From NCBI GenBank assembly GCA_025350325.1, contig JANXYB010000076.1, positions 1-64,000 on the forward strand: a stretch of DNA of 64,000 nt. Direction: 5' to 3'. The position numbers and the translations under genes are program-made. The notes beneath the pieces are model-generated. The model ran no database searches. It saw only the letters and a list, made by a program, of their open reading frames with translations, and had not been told where the DNA came from. Positions 34,410 through 42,644 of the stretch are shown in pieces (position 1 is the stretch's first letter; every line of letters starts with the position of its first letter). This DNA is from Acidobacteriaceae bacterium. Its GTDB lineage: Bacteria > Acidobacteriota > Terriglobia > Terriglobales > Acidobacteriaceae.

Positions 34410-36776
34410 ATGGCATCTACTCGAACGACCGTCGCCCCTCCCTCCGACCGCGTACGTCTTATTGTGGCGTCCTCCGTGATGCTCACATTCATATCCTTCT
34501 GGCGTGCGGCCGCCATCGTTCTCAATGATCTAGGTTCCTCAGCATTTTATGCCGGCGGCATCGCAGAGCACGCAGTTGGAGCAGCAGCGCCCTGGTTCAT
34601 CCTGGGCATCATGTTGTTCAGCTTCGCCGTGCGCGCTGTCTACGTCGAAAGCTGCTCGATGTTTACCCGGGGCGGCGTGTACCGGGTCGTCAAAGAGGCA
34701 CTAGGCGGCACCTTTGCCAAGCTTAGTGTTTCAGCGCTGATGTTCGATTACATCCTCACCGGCCCGATTTCCGGTGTGTCCGCCGGGCAATACATCACCG
34801 GGCTGATGAACGAGATGATGGTTGTGGCCAACACTAGCCACTGGCTTCCTCCCGCTCTGATGGACGCGCAGGGCCACTCCTTTCAGTTCAACATGAATTC
34901 CACCGCTGCGGTTTTTGCGGCGGCCGTGACCATCTATTACTGGTGGCAAAACATCAAGGGCATTGAGGAGTCGAGCGATAAGGCACTGCGCGTCATGCAG
35001 ATCACCACCGTGATGGTGGTCATTCTGTTCGCGTGGGGCGGATATTCAGTCATTATGCGTGGCTCACATCTGCCGCCAGCCCCTATTCCTTCGAACCTCA
35101 AGTTCAGCGACGACGCTCTTGGATTTCTTAAAAATTCCGGACTTCCCATCTTCGGCCTGTTTGGCATTTTGATGGCGTTTGGCCACTCGATTCTGGCCAT
35201 GAGCGGTGAAGAGAGCCTGGCGCAGGTCAACCGCGAGATCGAGCATCCGAAGCTGAAGAATCTAAAGCGGGCGGCAATCGTTATCGCCATCTACAGCCTG
35301 GTCTTTACCGGCGGCGCTACCCTGCTGGCTTCCATGCTCATTCCCACATGGGAGCGCACCAACATTTACCAGAACAACCTCATCGCAGGCCTTGCCATGT
35401 TCATGGTAGGTCCCATGTTCTGGCGAATTGCGTTCCGTATCTTCGTCGTTGTGGTCGGCTTCCTGATTCTTTCCGGAGCCATCAACACCTCCATGATCGG
35501 GTCCACCGGCGTGCTGATGCGGGTCGCTGAAGATGGCGTGCTGACCGACTGGTTCCGCAAGCCCCACGCCAAGTTCGGTACCAGCTCTCGTATCGTCAAC
35601 CTGGTCTTCGGTCTGCAGATGTTCACCATCATCGTGACCCGGGGCAACGTCATCACCCTCGGTGAGGCTTATGCCTTCGGCGTCATCTGGTCATTCACCT
35701 TCAACAGTCTCGCCATGCTCGTCCTGCGGCGGAAATACCACGGCGAACGCGGCTGGAAGGTTCCTCCAAATATTCGAATCGGCAAAACCGAATTGCCCGT
35801 CGGCCTGTTCTCGGTCTTCCTCGTGCTGGCCTCCACAGCCGTCGTCAACCTGTTTACGAAGTCGATCGCGACGGTAAGCGGCATCCTTTTTGCGGCTATG
35901 TTCTTCATCATTTTCAGCGTCTCCGAACGGCAAAATCTGCGTAAACATGCCGCGACAGCGCGCCAGATGAAAGACCATTTTCAACTGGAGCACCAGGACA
36001 CCATCAGCCGAGAGTCGGTGGCGATTCGCCCTGGCAGCGTGATGGTTACCATGCGTGACGCGGCCAATCCTCTGGCTTTAAAGTGGGTACTCGCGCGCAC
36101 CAAGACTGAAGACCGCGACGTTGTTGTGATAAGTGTGCGCATGATGGGCGCCGGTGGCCCTGAATATCTGAGCGCCGAAGAACAAAGCTTCAGCGAGCAT
36201 GAACAGATGCTCTTCACCAAGGCCGTGTCGGTAGCTGAGAGCTTTGGAAAAAAAGTTGCCCTGCTGGTAGTACCCGCTGGAGATGTATTTGCCGCGTTAG
36301 TGCAAGGCGCAAATTCGCTTGAAGTTGATTCAGTGGTTTCGGGCCAGTCTACTTCGATGACCGCTGAAGATCAGGCGTTTCATCTCGGGCAGGCTTGGGA
36401 AGCGCTGCCCGAACCGAAGCGGCAATTCAATTTCTACGTCATCGGTTCAAACGGCGAAACCAAAGTCTTTTATATCGGACCTCACGCTCCTGCCCTGGGG
36501 CCGGACGACGTGCAGTTAGTGCACCGCCTGTGGTTGAATATGCGCCGTGACCCTTCCGTTCAGGACCTGCATCATAGCGACATAATCACCTACGCCCTGA
36601 CACGCCTCGCCGGTAATTATGCACGCGAAAAGGTGGAGATACTTCGTGACTTGCGCAACTATCGTGCAGCCGAGGCGCCGAACCTGCGAATTGGCGGGCA
36701 AGGTCTAACCGATATCCCACCGGCTCCCGCACCGACGGACGTCCCACCCGCCCCAAAGACTCCCCGCGGCGTCTAA
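34410..36776 (+). CDS. APC-superfamily amino acid permease-like transporter with cytoplasmic C-terminal domain
   Basis: 788 residues. Residues about 20-510 contain roughly twelve hydrophobic segments with the APC pattern, including FTRGGVYRVVKEALGGTFAK, DYILTGPISGVSAGQYITG, AMSGEESLAQVNREIEHPK and GAINTSMIGSTGVLMRVAEDG. The last 270 residues are soluble, with alternating strands and helices (RDVVVISVRMMG, KKVALLVVPAGDVFAALVQGANSLEVDSVVSGQS) resembling a universal-stress-like domain, and end in a Pro-rich tail. It probably imports an amino acid or related substrate, and the soluble part may regulate it; both are inference. It has its own promoter. Confidence 0.8.
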   Translation: MASTRTTVAPPSDRVRLIVASSVMLTFISFWRAAAIVLNDLGSSAFYAGGIAEHAVGAAAPWFILGIMLFSFAVRAVYVESCSMFTRGGVYRVVKEALGGTFAKLSVSALMFDYILTGPISGVSAGQYITGLMNEMMVVANTSHWLPPALMDAQGHSFQFNMNSTAAVFAAAVTIYYWWQNIKGIEESSDKALRVMQITTVMVVILFAWGGYSVIMRGSHLPPAPIPSNLKFSDDALGFLKNSGLPIFGLFGILMAFGHSILAMSGEESLAQVNREIEHPKLKNLKRAAIVIAIYSLVFTGGATLLASMLIPTWERTNIYQNNLIAGLAMFMVGPMFWRIAFRIFVVVVGFLILSGAINTSMIGSTGVLMRVAEDGVLTDWFRKPHAKFGTSSRIVNLVFGLQMFTIIVTRGNVITLGEAYAFGVIWSFTFNSLAMLVLRRKYHGERGWKVPPNIRIGKTELPVGLFSVFLVLASTAVVNLFTKSIATVSGILFAAMFFIIFSVSERQNLRKHAATARQMKDHFQLEHQDTISRESVAIRPGSVMVTMRDAANPLALKWVLARTKTEDRDVVVISVRMMGAGGPEYLSAEEQSFSEHEQMLFTKAVSVAESFGKKVALLVVPAGDVFAALVQGANSLEVDSVVSGQSTSMTAEDQAFHLGQAWEALPEPKRQFNFYVIGSNGETKVFYIGPHAPALGPDDVQLVHRLWLNMRRDPSVQDLHHSDIITYALTRLAGNYAREKVEILRDLRNYRAAEAPNLRIGGQGLTDIPPAPAPTDVPPAPKTPRGV

Positions 36777-36814
36777 CACTTACCTTGCCATGGCTGCCTA
36801 CCTTACGAGTCCAG

Positions 36815-37028
36815 CAAGCACAAACCCAAACACGAGAAGATGCGACCCAGCTTTGAAGGGGGCGCGGCTTCAGCCGCGCCATAAACGCAATATAACAAGC
36901 GTGGCTTTAGCCCCTGAGGGAATCTACGTCGTGTGCGACGCCGGGTGCCCCATTCATAACGCAGTCATGGGAAAGCACAAACCTAAACACGACGAGATGC
37001 GACCCAGCTCTGAGGGGGCGCAGCTTTA
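36815..37028. repeat. Cluster of dispersed repeats A and B
   Basis: Partial A (36815-36850), the best B copy with perfect stem GGCGCGGCT-TC-AGCCGCGCC (36852-36888), B tail TGGCTTTAGCCCCTGAGGGA (36901-36920), A (36939-36990) and a decayed B (37005-37028). It sits downstream of the permease gene. Confidence 0.8.
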
Positions 37029-37236
37029 GCACCCGAGAATATGTCAATCAAAGGATAAGTTTGTCAGCAGTCTGGGTCACTATAGGTACTTATAGCTATT
37101 TCAAAAAAGATAATTAGTTGTAAAAGATTCTACCCTTCAGTATCTTGTTTTTACAAGCACAAGTGTTCTCGACAATCAACTTCTTGAGGTCCATGACGGG
37201 GATGGGATCACTTATGCATGCGTTCGAGGAGGAACC

Positions 37237-37470
37237 GTGGGAGTTTCAGAGATACTAGCTCAGATTGATCTGGAAATTGCGCAACTGCAACGCGCGCGTG
37301 TACTGTTAGGCGGCGCGATCGCAACCAAGATTAGAAAACCAGCAGCTGCTGCAGCCAAGAAAATAACAAGAAAGAAGAAAAGGAATCTGACTCCGGAAGG
37401 TCGCGAGCGAATTGCTGAGGCCGTGAAGCGTCGTTGGGCCGAACAGAAGAAAGCTGCCCCCGGAAGGTAA
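37237..37470 (+). CDS. Small basic protein with LTPEGRERIAEAVKRRW motif
   Basis: 77 residues from a GTG start preceded by GAGGAGG four bases upstream. An N-terminal heptad-like helix (ILAQIDLEIAQLQRARVLL), an Ala/Lys-rich linker (KPAAAAAKKITRKKKR) and the motif NLTPEGRERIAEAVKRRWAE near the end. The C-terminal motif recurs in small bacterial proteins of unknown function; charge suggests nucleic-acid binding. No neighbour indicates a role. Confidence 0.7.
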   Translation: MGVSEILAQIDLEIAQLQRARVLLGGAIATKIRKPAAAAAKKITRKKKRNLTPEGRERIAEAVKRRWAEQKKAAPGR

Positions 37471-37485
37471 CTAACGGTTACGTAA

Positions 37486-37509
37486 AAGGCTGGCCACCAT
37501 GCCGGCCTT
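37486..37509. terminator. Bidirectional terminator between convergent genes
   Basis: AAGGCTGGC-CACCAT-GCCGGCCTT forms a 9-bp stem (one G-T pair). The minus-strand reading is followed by TTACG after CCTTTT, so it best serves the UPF0173 gene. Confidence 0.6.
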
Positions 37510-37540
37510 GTTATCTCAAACTGCTTAGGCCGAAATGCTT

Positions 37541-38245
37541 CTAGATCGATTCGCCTGGCTCGATCCGTACGACTTTTACGTTTGCATCGACCAACGCAGC
37601 TAATTGTTCCGGAGTTCCGGTCAGTTGAGGAAAGGTCCCGAAATGCAGCGGAAGCACCGTGTACGCGCCCAACAACTTCGTGGCGACGGCAGCCTCTTTC
37701 GGTCCCATGGTGAAGTGTCCACCAATAGGTAGCATGGCTAACTCGGGACGATATAACTCCTGGATCAACTTCATATCTCCGAATACGGCGGTATCCCCCG
37801 CGTGATACAGCACCGGGCCGCCTGATACCGCTAAGATATATCCGGCCGCAACACCGACGTAGTGCGTCCCATCATCGTCCTGCGCGCCCGAGGAGTGTTT
37901 TGCATCGACCATTGTGACAGCTACGTCTTCTAACTGAACCGTCCCGCCCAGATTCATTCCGACCGTATCTTTCACACCTTGTTTACCGACAAAAGCCGAT
38001 AACTCGTACATGGCAACTACCGTGGACTTATGCTTTTTCGCCACCGGAACTGCGTCCGAAATGTGATCGCTGTGTCCGTGGGTCAAGAGTATGTAATGAA
38101 TCTTTTCAGGGAGTTTAAAGCCTTTAGGGTATTTCGGGTTTTGTTCGATAAATGGATCGATAAGGATGTTAGTTCCCTTGGCAGTCTGGACGAGCACGGT
38201 CGCGTGACCCAGCCATGTTACGCGCGTGCCCTTCAACGAAGTCAT
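37541..38245 (-). CDS. UPF0173 metal-dependent hydrolase (metallo-beta-lactamase fold)
   Basis: 234 residues. Metal-binding motif LLTHGHSDHISDA, further WLGHATVLVQT near the start, LYHAGDTAVFGD, and LPIGGHFTMGPKEAA with the final His, as in YtkL/UPF0173 proteins. The substrate is unknown; relatives with this architecture include RNase Z-like and lactonase-like hydrolases. Start chosen at 38245 because GGGAGGA lies just upstream; the track start four codons earlier sits inside that site. Confidence 0.88.
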   Translation of the reverse strand: MTSLKGTRVTWLGHATVLVQTAKGTNILIDPFIEQNPKYPKGFKLPEKIHYILLTHGHSDHISDAVPVAKKHKSTVVAMYELSAFVGKQGVKDTVGMNLGGTVQLEDVAVTMVDAKHSSGAQDDDGTHYVGVAAGYILAVSGGPVLYHAGDTAVFGDMKLIQELYRPELAMLPIGGHFTMGPKEAAVATKLLGAYTVLPLHFGTFPQLTGTPEQLAALVDANVKVVRIEPGESI

Positions 38246-38317
38246 AGTTCCTCCCATTACGATCTAACCCCACAAAGAGTTGCTGGTTGGATGCTTTGGA
38301 ATTGATTTGGATGGCTT

Positions 38318-38968
38318 CTAGCGGGTGATGAGAACTTCAGAGATACTGTCTTTTGCCAGGAATTGGCGAAACCCTGACCACTGGTTAAAGAGGGTTTGGA
38401 TGCTGCGGTTGGTAAAGACGCGCTGTATTGGAAACGGGTGGGTCAATTGCATATCCACGTTATCGCCCTCCGTAACATGGAAGCGGCAATGCTGCGTCTC
38501 TTCGGGATTCTTTCGAGTATGAAAGAAACCCAGCACCTGTCCGCCGGGGTTCATCGCGGAAAACAAATGAGCGACAACCGCCGGCACCAGCGGTTCAGGC
38601 AAGTAGTCGATGGCCGTCCACAGCAGCACCACATCGAAGGTCCGGCCAGCGAAATCGAGGGTTTGCTTCAGGTATCCCTCAATGCTCCAAATCGTCTTGT
38701 CGTCTTCGTCTTTGCCTATCTGCCACGGCCCATTCCAAGCTTCGGTCACGAGATCGCTGAGAAAGACACTGTGTCCCAGGCTAGTAAGGTAATTAATATT
38801 GGTCGGTGAAGTGTTGCCGCAATCGACCACACGCAGTCCGGGCTCGGCCTGCAAACGCTTGCGCAAGGCCGACCATCCCCCGGAATGACGAGCTATCCTG
38901 GGGCCCGAGACGCCCGAATCGGAAGCCGAGGGATTGCTGTCGTGCTTCTTCTCAAACCAACGGCGCAT
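38318..38968 (-). CDS. SAM-dependent methyltransferase-like protein
   Basis: 216 residues. A Rossmann-type class I methyltransferase pattern is suggested: LRVVDCGNTSPTNINYLTSLGHSVFLSDL (motif I region), TFDVVLLWTAIDYLPEPLVPAV and LFSAMNPGGQVLGFFHT. The glycine-rich motif I is degenerate (DCGNTSP). The N-terminal 25 residues are charged and probably disordered. Catalytic activity is therefore uncertain. It lies just before the bactofilin gene on the chromosome but downstream of it in transcription, so cotranscription is likely. Confidence 0.65.
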   Translation of the reverse strand: MRRWFEKKHDSNPSASDSGVSGPRIARHSGGWSALRKRLQAEPGLRVVDCGNTSPTNINYLTSLGHSVFLSDLVTEAWNGPWQIGKDEDDKTIWSIEGYLKQTLDFAGRTFDVVLLWTAIDYLPEPLVPAVVAHLFSAMNPGGQVLGFFHTRKNPEETQHCRFHVTEGDNVDMQLTHPFPIQRVFTNRSIQTLFNQWSGFRQFLAKDSISEVLITR

Positions 38969-39030
38969 CAGTCTAGATTTCCTCTTAGGGCCTGGCTAGG
39001 GCGCGGTGCGCTGTCTGCCCGTGGCCGATG

Positions 39031-39411
39031 TTAGGAGTTGCTGACGGAGCTCGCCGCCAATGCAACTTCGGGTGCTTTGGCTCCCTGAGTCAAATCCACC
39101 TTGCCGCGGAACACAGCGTTATCTTCGACGGCCAGACGGAGCGCCCTTACATCGCCTTCAACCACGCTGCCGGCGCGCAACTCCACACGACCCGTAGCCA
39201 CAATATTGCCCTGCACCTGGCCCAGGATCAAAACGTCTTTGGCGGTAAGGTCTGCCGCGACGCTGGCGGTTGGACCAATGGTCAAGCGGCTCTCGATGAG
39301 GGTAACGGTACCCTCCACGCGTCCATCCACAATCAAATCTTCACTGCCCTTCACTTCGCCGCGGATTACGACGGACTTGCCGATCCGAGCCTGACCATTC
39401 TCCGTTGCCAT
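39031..39411 (-). CDS. Bactofilin (polymer-forming cytoskeletal protein)
   Basis: 126 residues. The bactofilin core is a beta-helix of short repeats rich in Gly and Val: IGKSVVIRGEVKGSEDLIVDGRVEG, then LTIGPTASVAADLTAKDVLILGQVQG. Bactofilins polymerise without nucleotide into membrane-associated filaments that position wall-synthesis and polarity proteins. ATG at 39411 with GGAAGGGAA upstream is preferred to the track's TTG at 39429. An Ala/Ser-rich tail follows the core. Confidence 0.92.
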   Translation of the reverse strand: MATENGQARIGKSVVIRGEVKGSEDLIVDGRVEGTVTLIESRLTIGPTASVAADLTAKDVLILGQVQGNIVATGRVELRAGSVVEGDVRALRLAVEDNAVFRGKVDLTQGAKAPEVALAASSVSNS

Positions 39412-39641
39412 TGTGCAATTCCCTTCCAAGTCATTTGTAGTTTCGCTGGTACGCGCAAAAGGCGTTCCTCGAGCAGAGCCGTCCCCTTTATGATCGCACC
39501 CGCTCGTCGACCTGATAGACGGTCCTGGGGATGCCTGAGAATTAAGAAGGCCCTGCTCGAACTATACGCAAGGCGGCCAGTCTGTTCAATTCAAGAAACT
39601 ATCGCGCGCTAGAATCATCTAAAAAGCACCGGGAGCAGACC

Positions 39642-40529
39642 ATGCATTGGGAGAGGAGGGCGAACGCTAAGCTATTGTCAGTGCTCTGCTTTGTTTCTGC
39701 AGGACTGACCTTATCGCCCGGTCTGAACCCACAAGCACCGCCGCCGTCTCCCGCGTTAGACCGGTCAGACGCCTTGGTCAAGCGCGCCCTGGCCACCGAG
39801 TTGCAGTCTGCCCAGGATACCCGGCATCCGATGCGCTATCGGCTTCGCAAGTCGAGCCCTCGTCTAACCTCGACGAAGGAAATTTACGAGACGCGCGATG
39901 GCGCCGTGGCCCACCTCATTTCCGTCAATGACCAACCCCTGACGAATGCGGACCAGCAGCAAGAACAGGCGCGCATCGACTTGCTGCTCAGCGATCCCAG
40001 CCGGCAACGCCATCGCAAGCAAGTTGAAGAGGATGATGCAGTTCGGGCGCTGAAGATTCTGCGTGCACTGCCTAGAGCGTTCTTCTATCAATTCGTGGAT
40101 ACGCGGGAGGGCCCGGCGGGTATGATTGCACGTTTCAGTTTCAAGCCCAACCCCCACTTCCACCCGCCTGATTTCGAGACCCAGGCTCTAGTCGTGATGA
40201 CGGGAGAAATATGGATCGATGTCGCACAGGAGCGTGTCACGCGTCTCGAGGTCCATCTGCAGCAGGATGTCGACTTCGGCTGGGGCATCCTCGGCCAATT
40301 AAACAAAGCCGGTTGGATCATCATCGAGCAGGCGCCCATAAGCGAGGGACAGTGGCGCATCGTCCACTTCCAAATGAAAATGAATGGCCGCGCTTTTTTC
40401 AAAAGTAAGACCTTTGACACGACTGAGGAACAGACCCAATTCGCTCCACTGCCGGTGGGCCTCGGCTATCAGGACGCTATCCGCATGATGCGCACCGATC
40501 AGATTGCCGTTCCACGCGATTCCCACTAG
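39642..40529 (+). CDS. Exported protein of unknown function
   Basis: 295 residues with an N-terminal signal sequence (KLLSVLCFVSAGLTLSPGLN) and a Pro-rich stretch. The rest has alternating strands and charged helices (MRYRLRKSSPRLTSTKEIYETRDGAVAHLI, MIARFSFKPNPHFHPPDFETQAL, MTGEIWIDVAQERVTRLEVHL), suggesting a LolA/LppX-like or outer-membrane-lipoprotein-sorting-like half barrel, but I cannot assign a family. I recall similar exported acidobacterial hypotheticals. Convergent with atpE, with a shared terminator. Confidence 0.65.
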   Translation: MHWERRANAKLLSVLCFVSAGLTLSPGLNPQAPPPSPALDRSDALVKRALATELQSAQDTRHPMRYRLRKSSPRLTSTKEIYETRDGAVAHLISVNDQPLTNADQQQEQARIDLLLSDPSRQRHRKQVEEDDAVRALKILRALPRAFFYQFVDTREGPAGMIARFSFKPNPHFHPPDFETQALVVMTGEIWIDVAQERVTRLEVHLQQDVDFGWGILGQLNKAGWIIIEQAPISEGQWRIVHFQMKMNGRAFFKSKTFDTTEEQTQFAPLPVGLGYQDAIRMMRTDQIAVPRDSH

Positions 40530-40541
40530 AAAGCGCACAAA

Positions 40542-40587
40542 AAACACGAGCCTGCTGAGTGCAGGCCCGCTCTTGTCAGTTTTTTTC
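40542..40587. terminator. Bidirectional terminator between exported protein gene and atpE
   Basis: GCCTGC-TGAGT-GCAGGC hairpin with partly paired flanks; followed by GTTTTTTTCC on the plus strand and by GTGTTTTTTGTG on the minus strand. Confidence 0.75.
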
Positions 40588-40588
40588 C

Positions 40589-40888
40589 TTACTTCACTTT
40601 GAGCAGGATGATCACCAATGTGAACAGGGTAAGGGACTCGATGAGTGCCAGGCCTAAAATCAGGAAGATCATGAGGCCGCCGCGAGCGCCGGGATTGCGA
40701 GCCAATGCCTCGCAAGCCGAAGCAGTCGCCTTGCCCTGGCCAAGGCCGCAAAGGCCCGCCGCAAGCGCCATACCGATGCCTGCGCCGATCGGCACAAGGT
40801 TGATGGCAGCTGAACCACTGTCTGCAAATGCCGGAATGGCACAGCATAGAACCGCCAGTACCATGAATACAGGTTGAAATTTGCGCAT
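40589..40888 (-). CDS. atpE: ATP synthase F0 subunit c with N-terminal presequence
   Basis: 99 residues. Two membrane helices with the ring-forming GAGIGMALAAGLCGLGQGKA and the ion-binding Glu in LALIESLTLFTLVI; RNPGAR forms the polar loop. The first 22 residues (MRKFQPVFMVLAVLCCAIPAFA) resemble a cleavable signal peptide ending AFA, an extension absent from classical 79-residue c subunits but known in some bacteria. The Glu lacks the extra polar residues of Na+-binding rings, so proton use is likelier. Last gene of a short F0-only operon. Confidence 0.93.
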   Translation of the reverse strand: MRKFQPVFMVLAVLCCAIPAFADSGSAAINLVPIGAGIGMALAAGLCGLGQGKATASACEALARNPGARGGLMIFLILGLALIESLTLFTLVIILLKVK

Positions 40889-41034
40889 GTTTCTCCTGCT
40901 TCTCTTGAATTAGCTGCCAGTGGGTGGTTGAGACTCACCGTGCTGGTCCCCTCACACTTGCAGCCTGCCGTTGATCCGGAGCGGAAGCTTTCTCCGGCGG
41001 GATGAGTCTCGCCGTGGCGAGGTCAGCTTGAAAC

Positions 41035-41772
41035 TTAGTGCGCCTCGTGCGATACAGCCAGCGAGAGATAAATCATCGTCAGCAACATGAATATGAATGC
41101 CTGAATCACCGAAACGAAAGCGTGCAGCCCCAGGAATATCGACGGAATCCCAATCGGGATGAGCGAAAAGAATCCAAGCGTCAACATATCGCTGGCAAAC
41201 ATGTTGGCATAGAGACGAATCGTGAGCGACATGATGCGCGCGAAGTGCGACACCAGTTCGATGGGCAGCAACAGCCATGCCATCCACCAGATCGGTCCCG
41301 CAAAATGCTTCAAGTAGCCAATTGGCCCCTGGGCGCGAAAACCCTGATAGTTGTAGTAGAGAAATGTCGGAATGGCCAGTCCCAGCGGTACCACCGGGGA
41401 CGTGGTTGGTGCAGGCACGCCGGGGATCAATCCTACGAGATTATTCGACAGCACAAATAGAAAAATGCAGGTCACAAACGCCTGGTATTTTTCGTAGCCG
41501 TGACCGATGATCTGGTCGGCCATGCCACCTGTAAAATCGTGCACCATTTCGGCTATATGTTGCGCCGGGTTGGGTTTTTCAACTGAAAGCGTCAGCCGGA
41601 CGACCACAAAAAATGCGATCAGGCACGCCGCTACCAACAACTCTAGCGCAAACGCGTCTGTAATCGGCGCGTCTGGATAGGCGGGATGAACTCCGAGCAT
41701 TTGCAACAGCGATGTCACGACGCCGCCGAATAAATGATTTAAAAAGCGCGTCAGGGCAAGAGAGTCAGGCAT
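41035..41772 (-). CDS. atpB: ATP synthase F0 subunit a
   Basis: 245 residues, six to seven membrane spans. Family landmarks: FVLSNNLVGLIPGVPAPT, LFANMFASD-type segment SLTIRLYANMFASDML with the essential Arg, and FVSVIQAFIFMLLTMIYLSLAVSHEAH. It provides the two half-channels for proton movement past the c-ring. It follows the subunit I-like gene by about 57 bases and precedes atpE by 146 bases in the same direction. Confidence 0.93.
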   Translation of the reverse strand: MPDSLALTRFLNHLFGGVVTSLLQMLGVHPAYPDAPITDAFALELLVAACLIAFFVVVRLTLSVEKPNPAQHIAEMVHDFTGGMADQIIGHGYEKYQAFVTCIFLFVLSNNLVGLIPGVPAPTTSPVVPLGLAIPTFLYYNYQGFRAQGPIGYLKHFAGPIWWMAWLLLPIELVSHFARIMSLTIRLYANMFASDMLTLGFFSLIPIGIPSIFLGLHAFVSVIQAFIFMLLTMIYLSLAVSHEAH

Positions 41773-41829
41773 GAAGGCTTAAGTCTTTCTGTTTCCCTTT
41801 CTTATATTTGAGGCAGAGGGCAGGCGTCC

Positions 41830-42243
41830 TCAGTCCAACAGCAGGCGGATCGCTTCCCACAGCAAGGTCAAAGCTGCCAGACCCAGGCCGCAGAGGAGAG
41901 CGATTGCCGATCCCTGGAAACACTTCAGGCTACCATAAATGACCCCTGCAAAGATGGTGAGCCGGAGCACAAAGAACACAACCACTGCCGGTGCGCTTCT
42001 AGGCGTCTTCTGGTTGTCGAGTTTGGCTTTGATAATGCGCGCCAGGCGCTGCCACTCCATAATGCTGGCGGCTGAGATCAGCGCCCCCACCATCAACATG
42101 GCCGCGTTTCGCCAACCCGAAGCAATGAGCAACGCCAGCGAGCCGGCCACGCCAACAATGAGCGAGTTGCGCATCGCGCGGCCCAGCAGTTGTTCCGCGT
42201 CAAGATCGGTCAGTTCGAGTGCCGGGTGAATGTCTTCGGTCAT
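41830..42243 (-). CDS. ATP synthase subunit I-like membrane protein
   Basis: 137 residues from the ATG at 42243, which overlaps the AtpZ-like stop (ATGA); the longer track start adds out-of-frame readthrough of that gene. Four membrane spans (NSLIVGVAGSLALLIASG, AAMLMVGALISAASIMEW, APAVVVFFVLRLTIFAGVIYG, AIALLCGLGLAALTLLWEA). Its place before atpB and topology match the AtpI/subunit I family that helps c-ring assembly. Sequence similarity to AtpI is weak, so the name rests mainly on context. Confidence 0.75.
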   Translation of the reverse strand: MTEDIHPALELTDLDAEQLLGRAMRNSLIVGVAGSLALLIASGWRNAAMLMVGALISAASIMEWQRLARIIKAKLDNQKTPRSAPAVVVFFVLRLTIFAGVIYGSLKCFQGSAIALLCGLGLAALTLLWEAIRLLLD

Positions 42244-42557
42244 GATTTTGTGTCGGAACTTCCGCTTTCGGGTCCGCTCCCCGTCTTTATCCCAGGCCGG
42301 GAATCGCGTTCGGACGTTATGGCCATGCGGATGATATAGACGAGCCCGGAAACCGAACCAAAAATGATTCCGGCAATCGTCATCCAAGTCTGGTGAAAGT
42401 AGCTGTCGCCCCAGGCACCCAAAAGCCAGCCGACGCCGACCGAGGATGGCAGCAAAAGCGCGATTTGCATCAGCTTTTCGGCGTTCACCACAGCCTCGAC
42501 TCCGCCCGGGACCTTGGAACGCGGTTTGCCGCCGGGGATAGGTCGATTGAAAGGCAT
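42240..42557 (-). CDS. AtpZ/AtpI-family protein
   Basis: 105 residues with two membrane spans (MQIALLLPSSVGVGWLLGAWG and TIAGIIFGSVSGLVYIIRM) and hydrophilic tails. GWLLGAWGDSYFHQTWMTIAGIIFG is typical of AtpZ, a small protein at the head of many atp operons that, with AtpI, forms a channel suggested to carry Mg2+/Ca2+ or aid assembly. It is first gene of this F0 operon and overlaps the next gene by four bases. Confidence 0.82.
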   Translation of the reverse strand: MPFNRPIPGGKPRSKVPGGVEAVVNAEKLMQIALLLPSSVGVGWLLGAWGDSYFHQTWMTIAGIIFGSVSGLVYIIRMAITSERDSRPGIKTGSGPESGSSDTKS

Positions 42558-42644
42558 GATGGTCCCTGACCAGCATACAGTGCGAAGGAGCCACCGGGTA
42601 TACTTCCCTTTTGGCCTATCGCCCTTGCAATGGAAGGAAGTACA

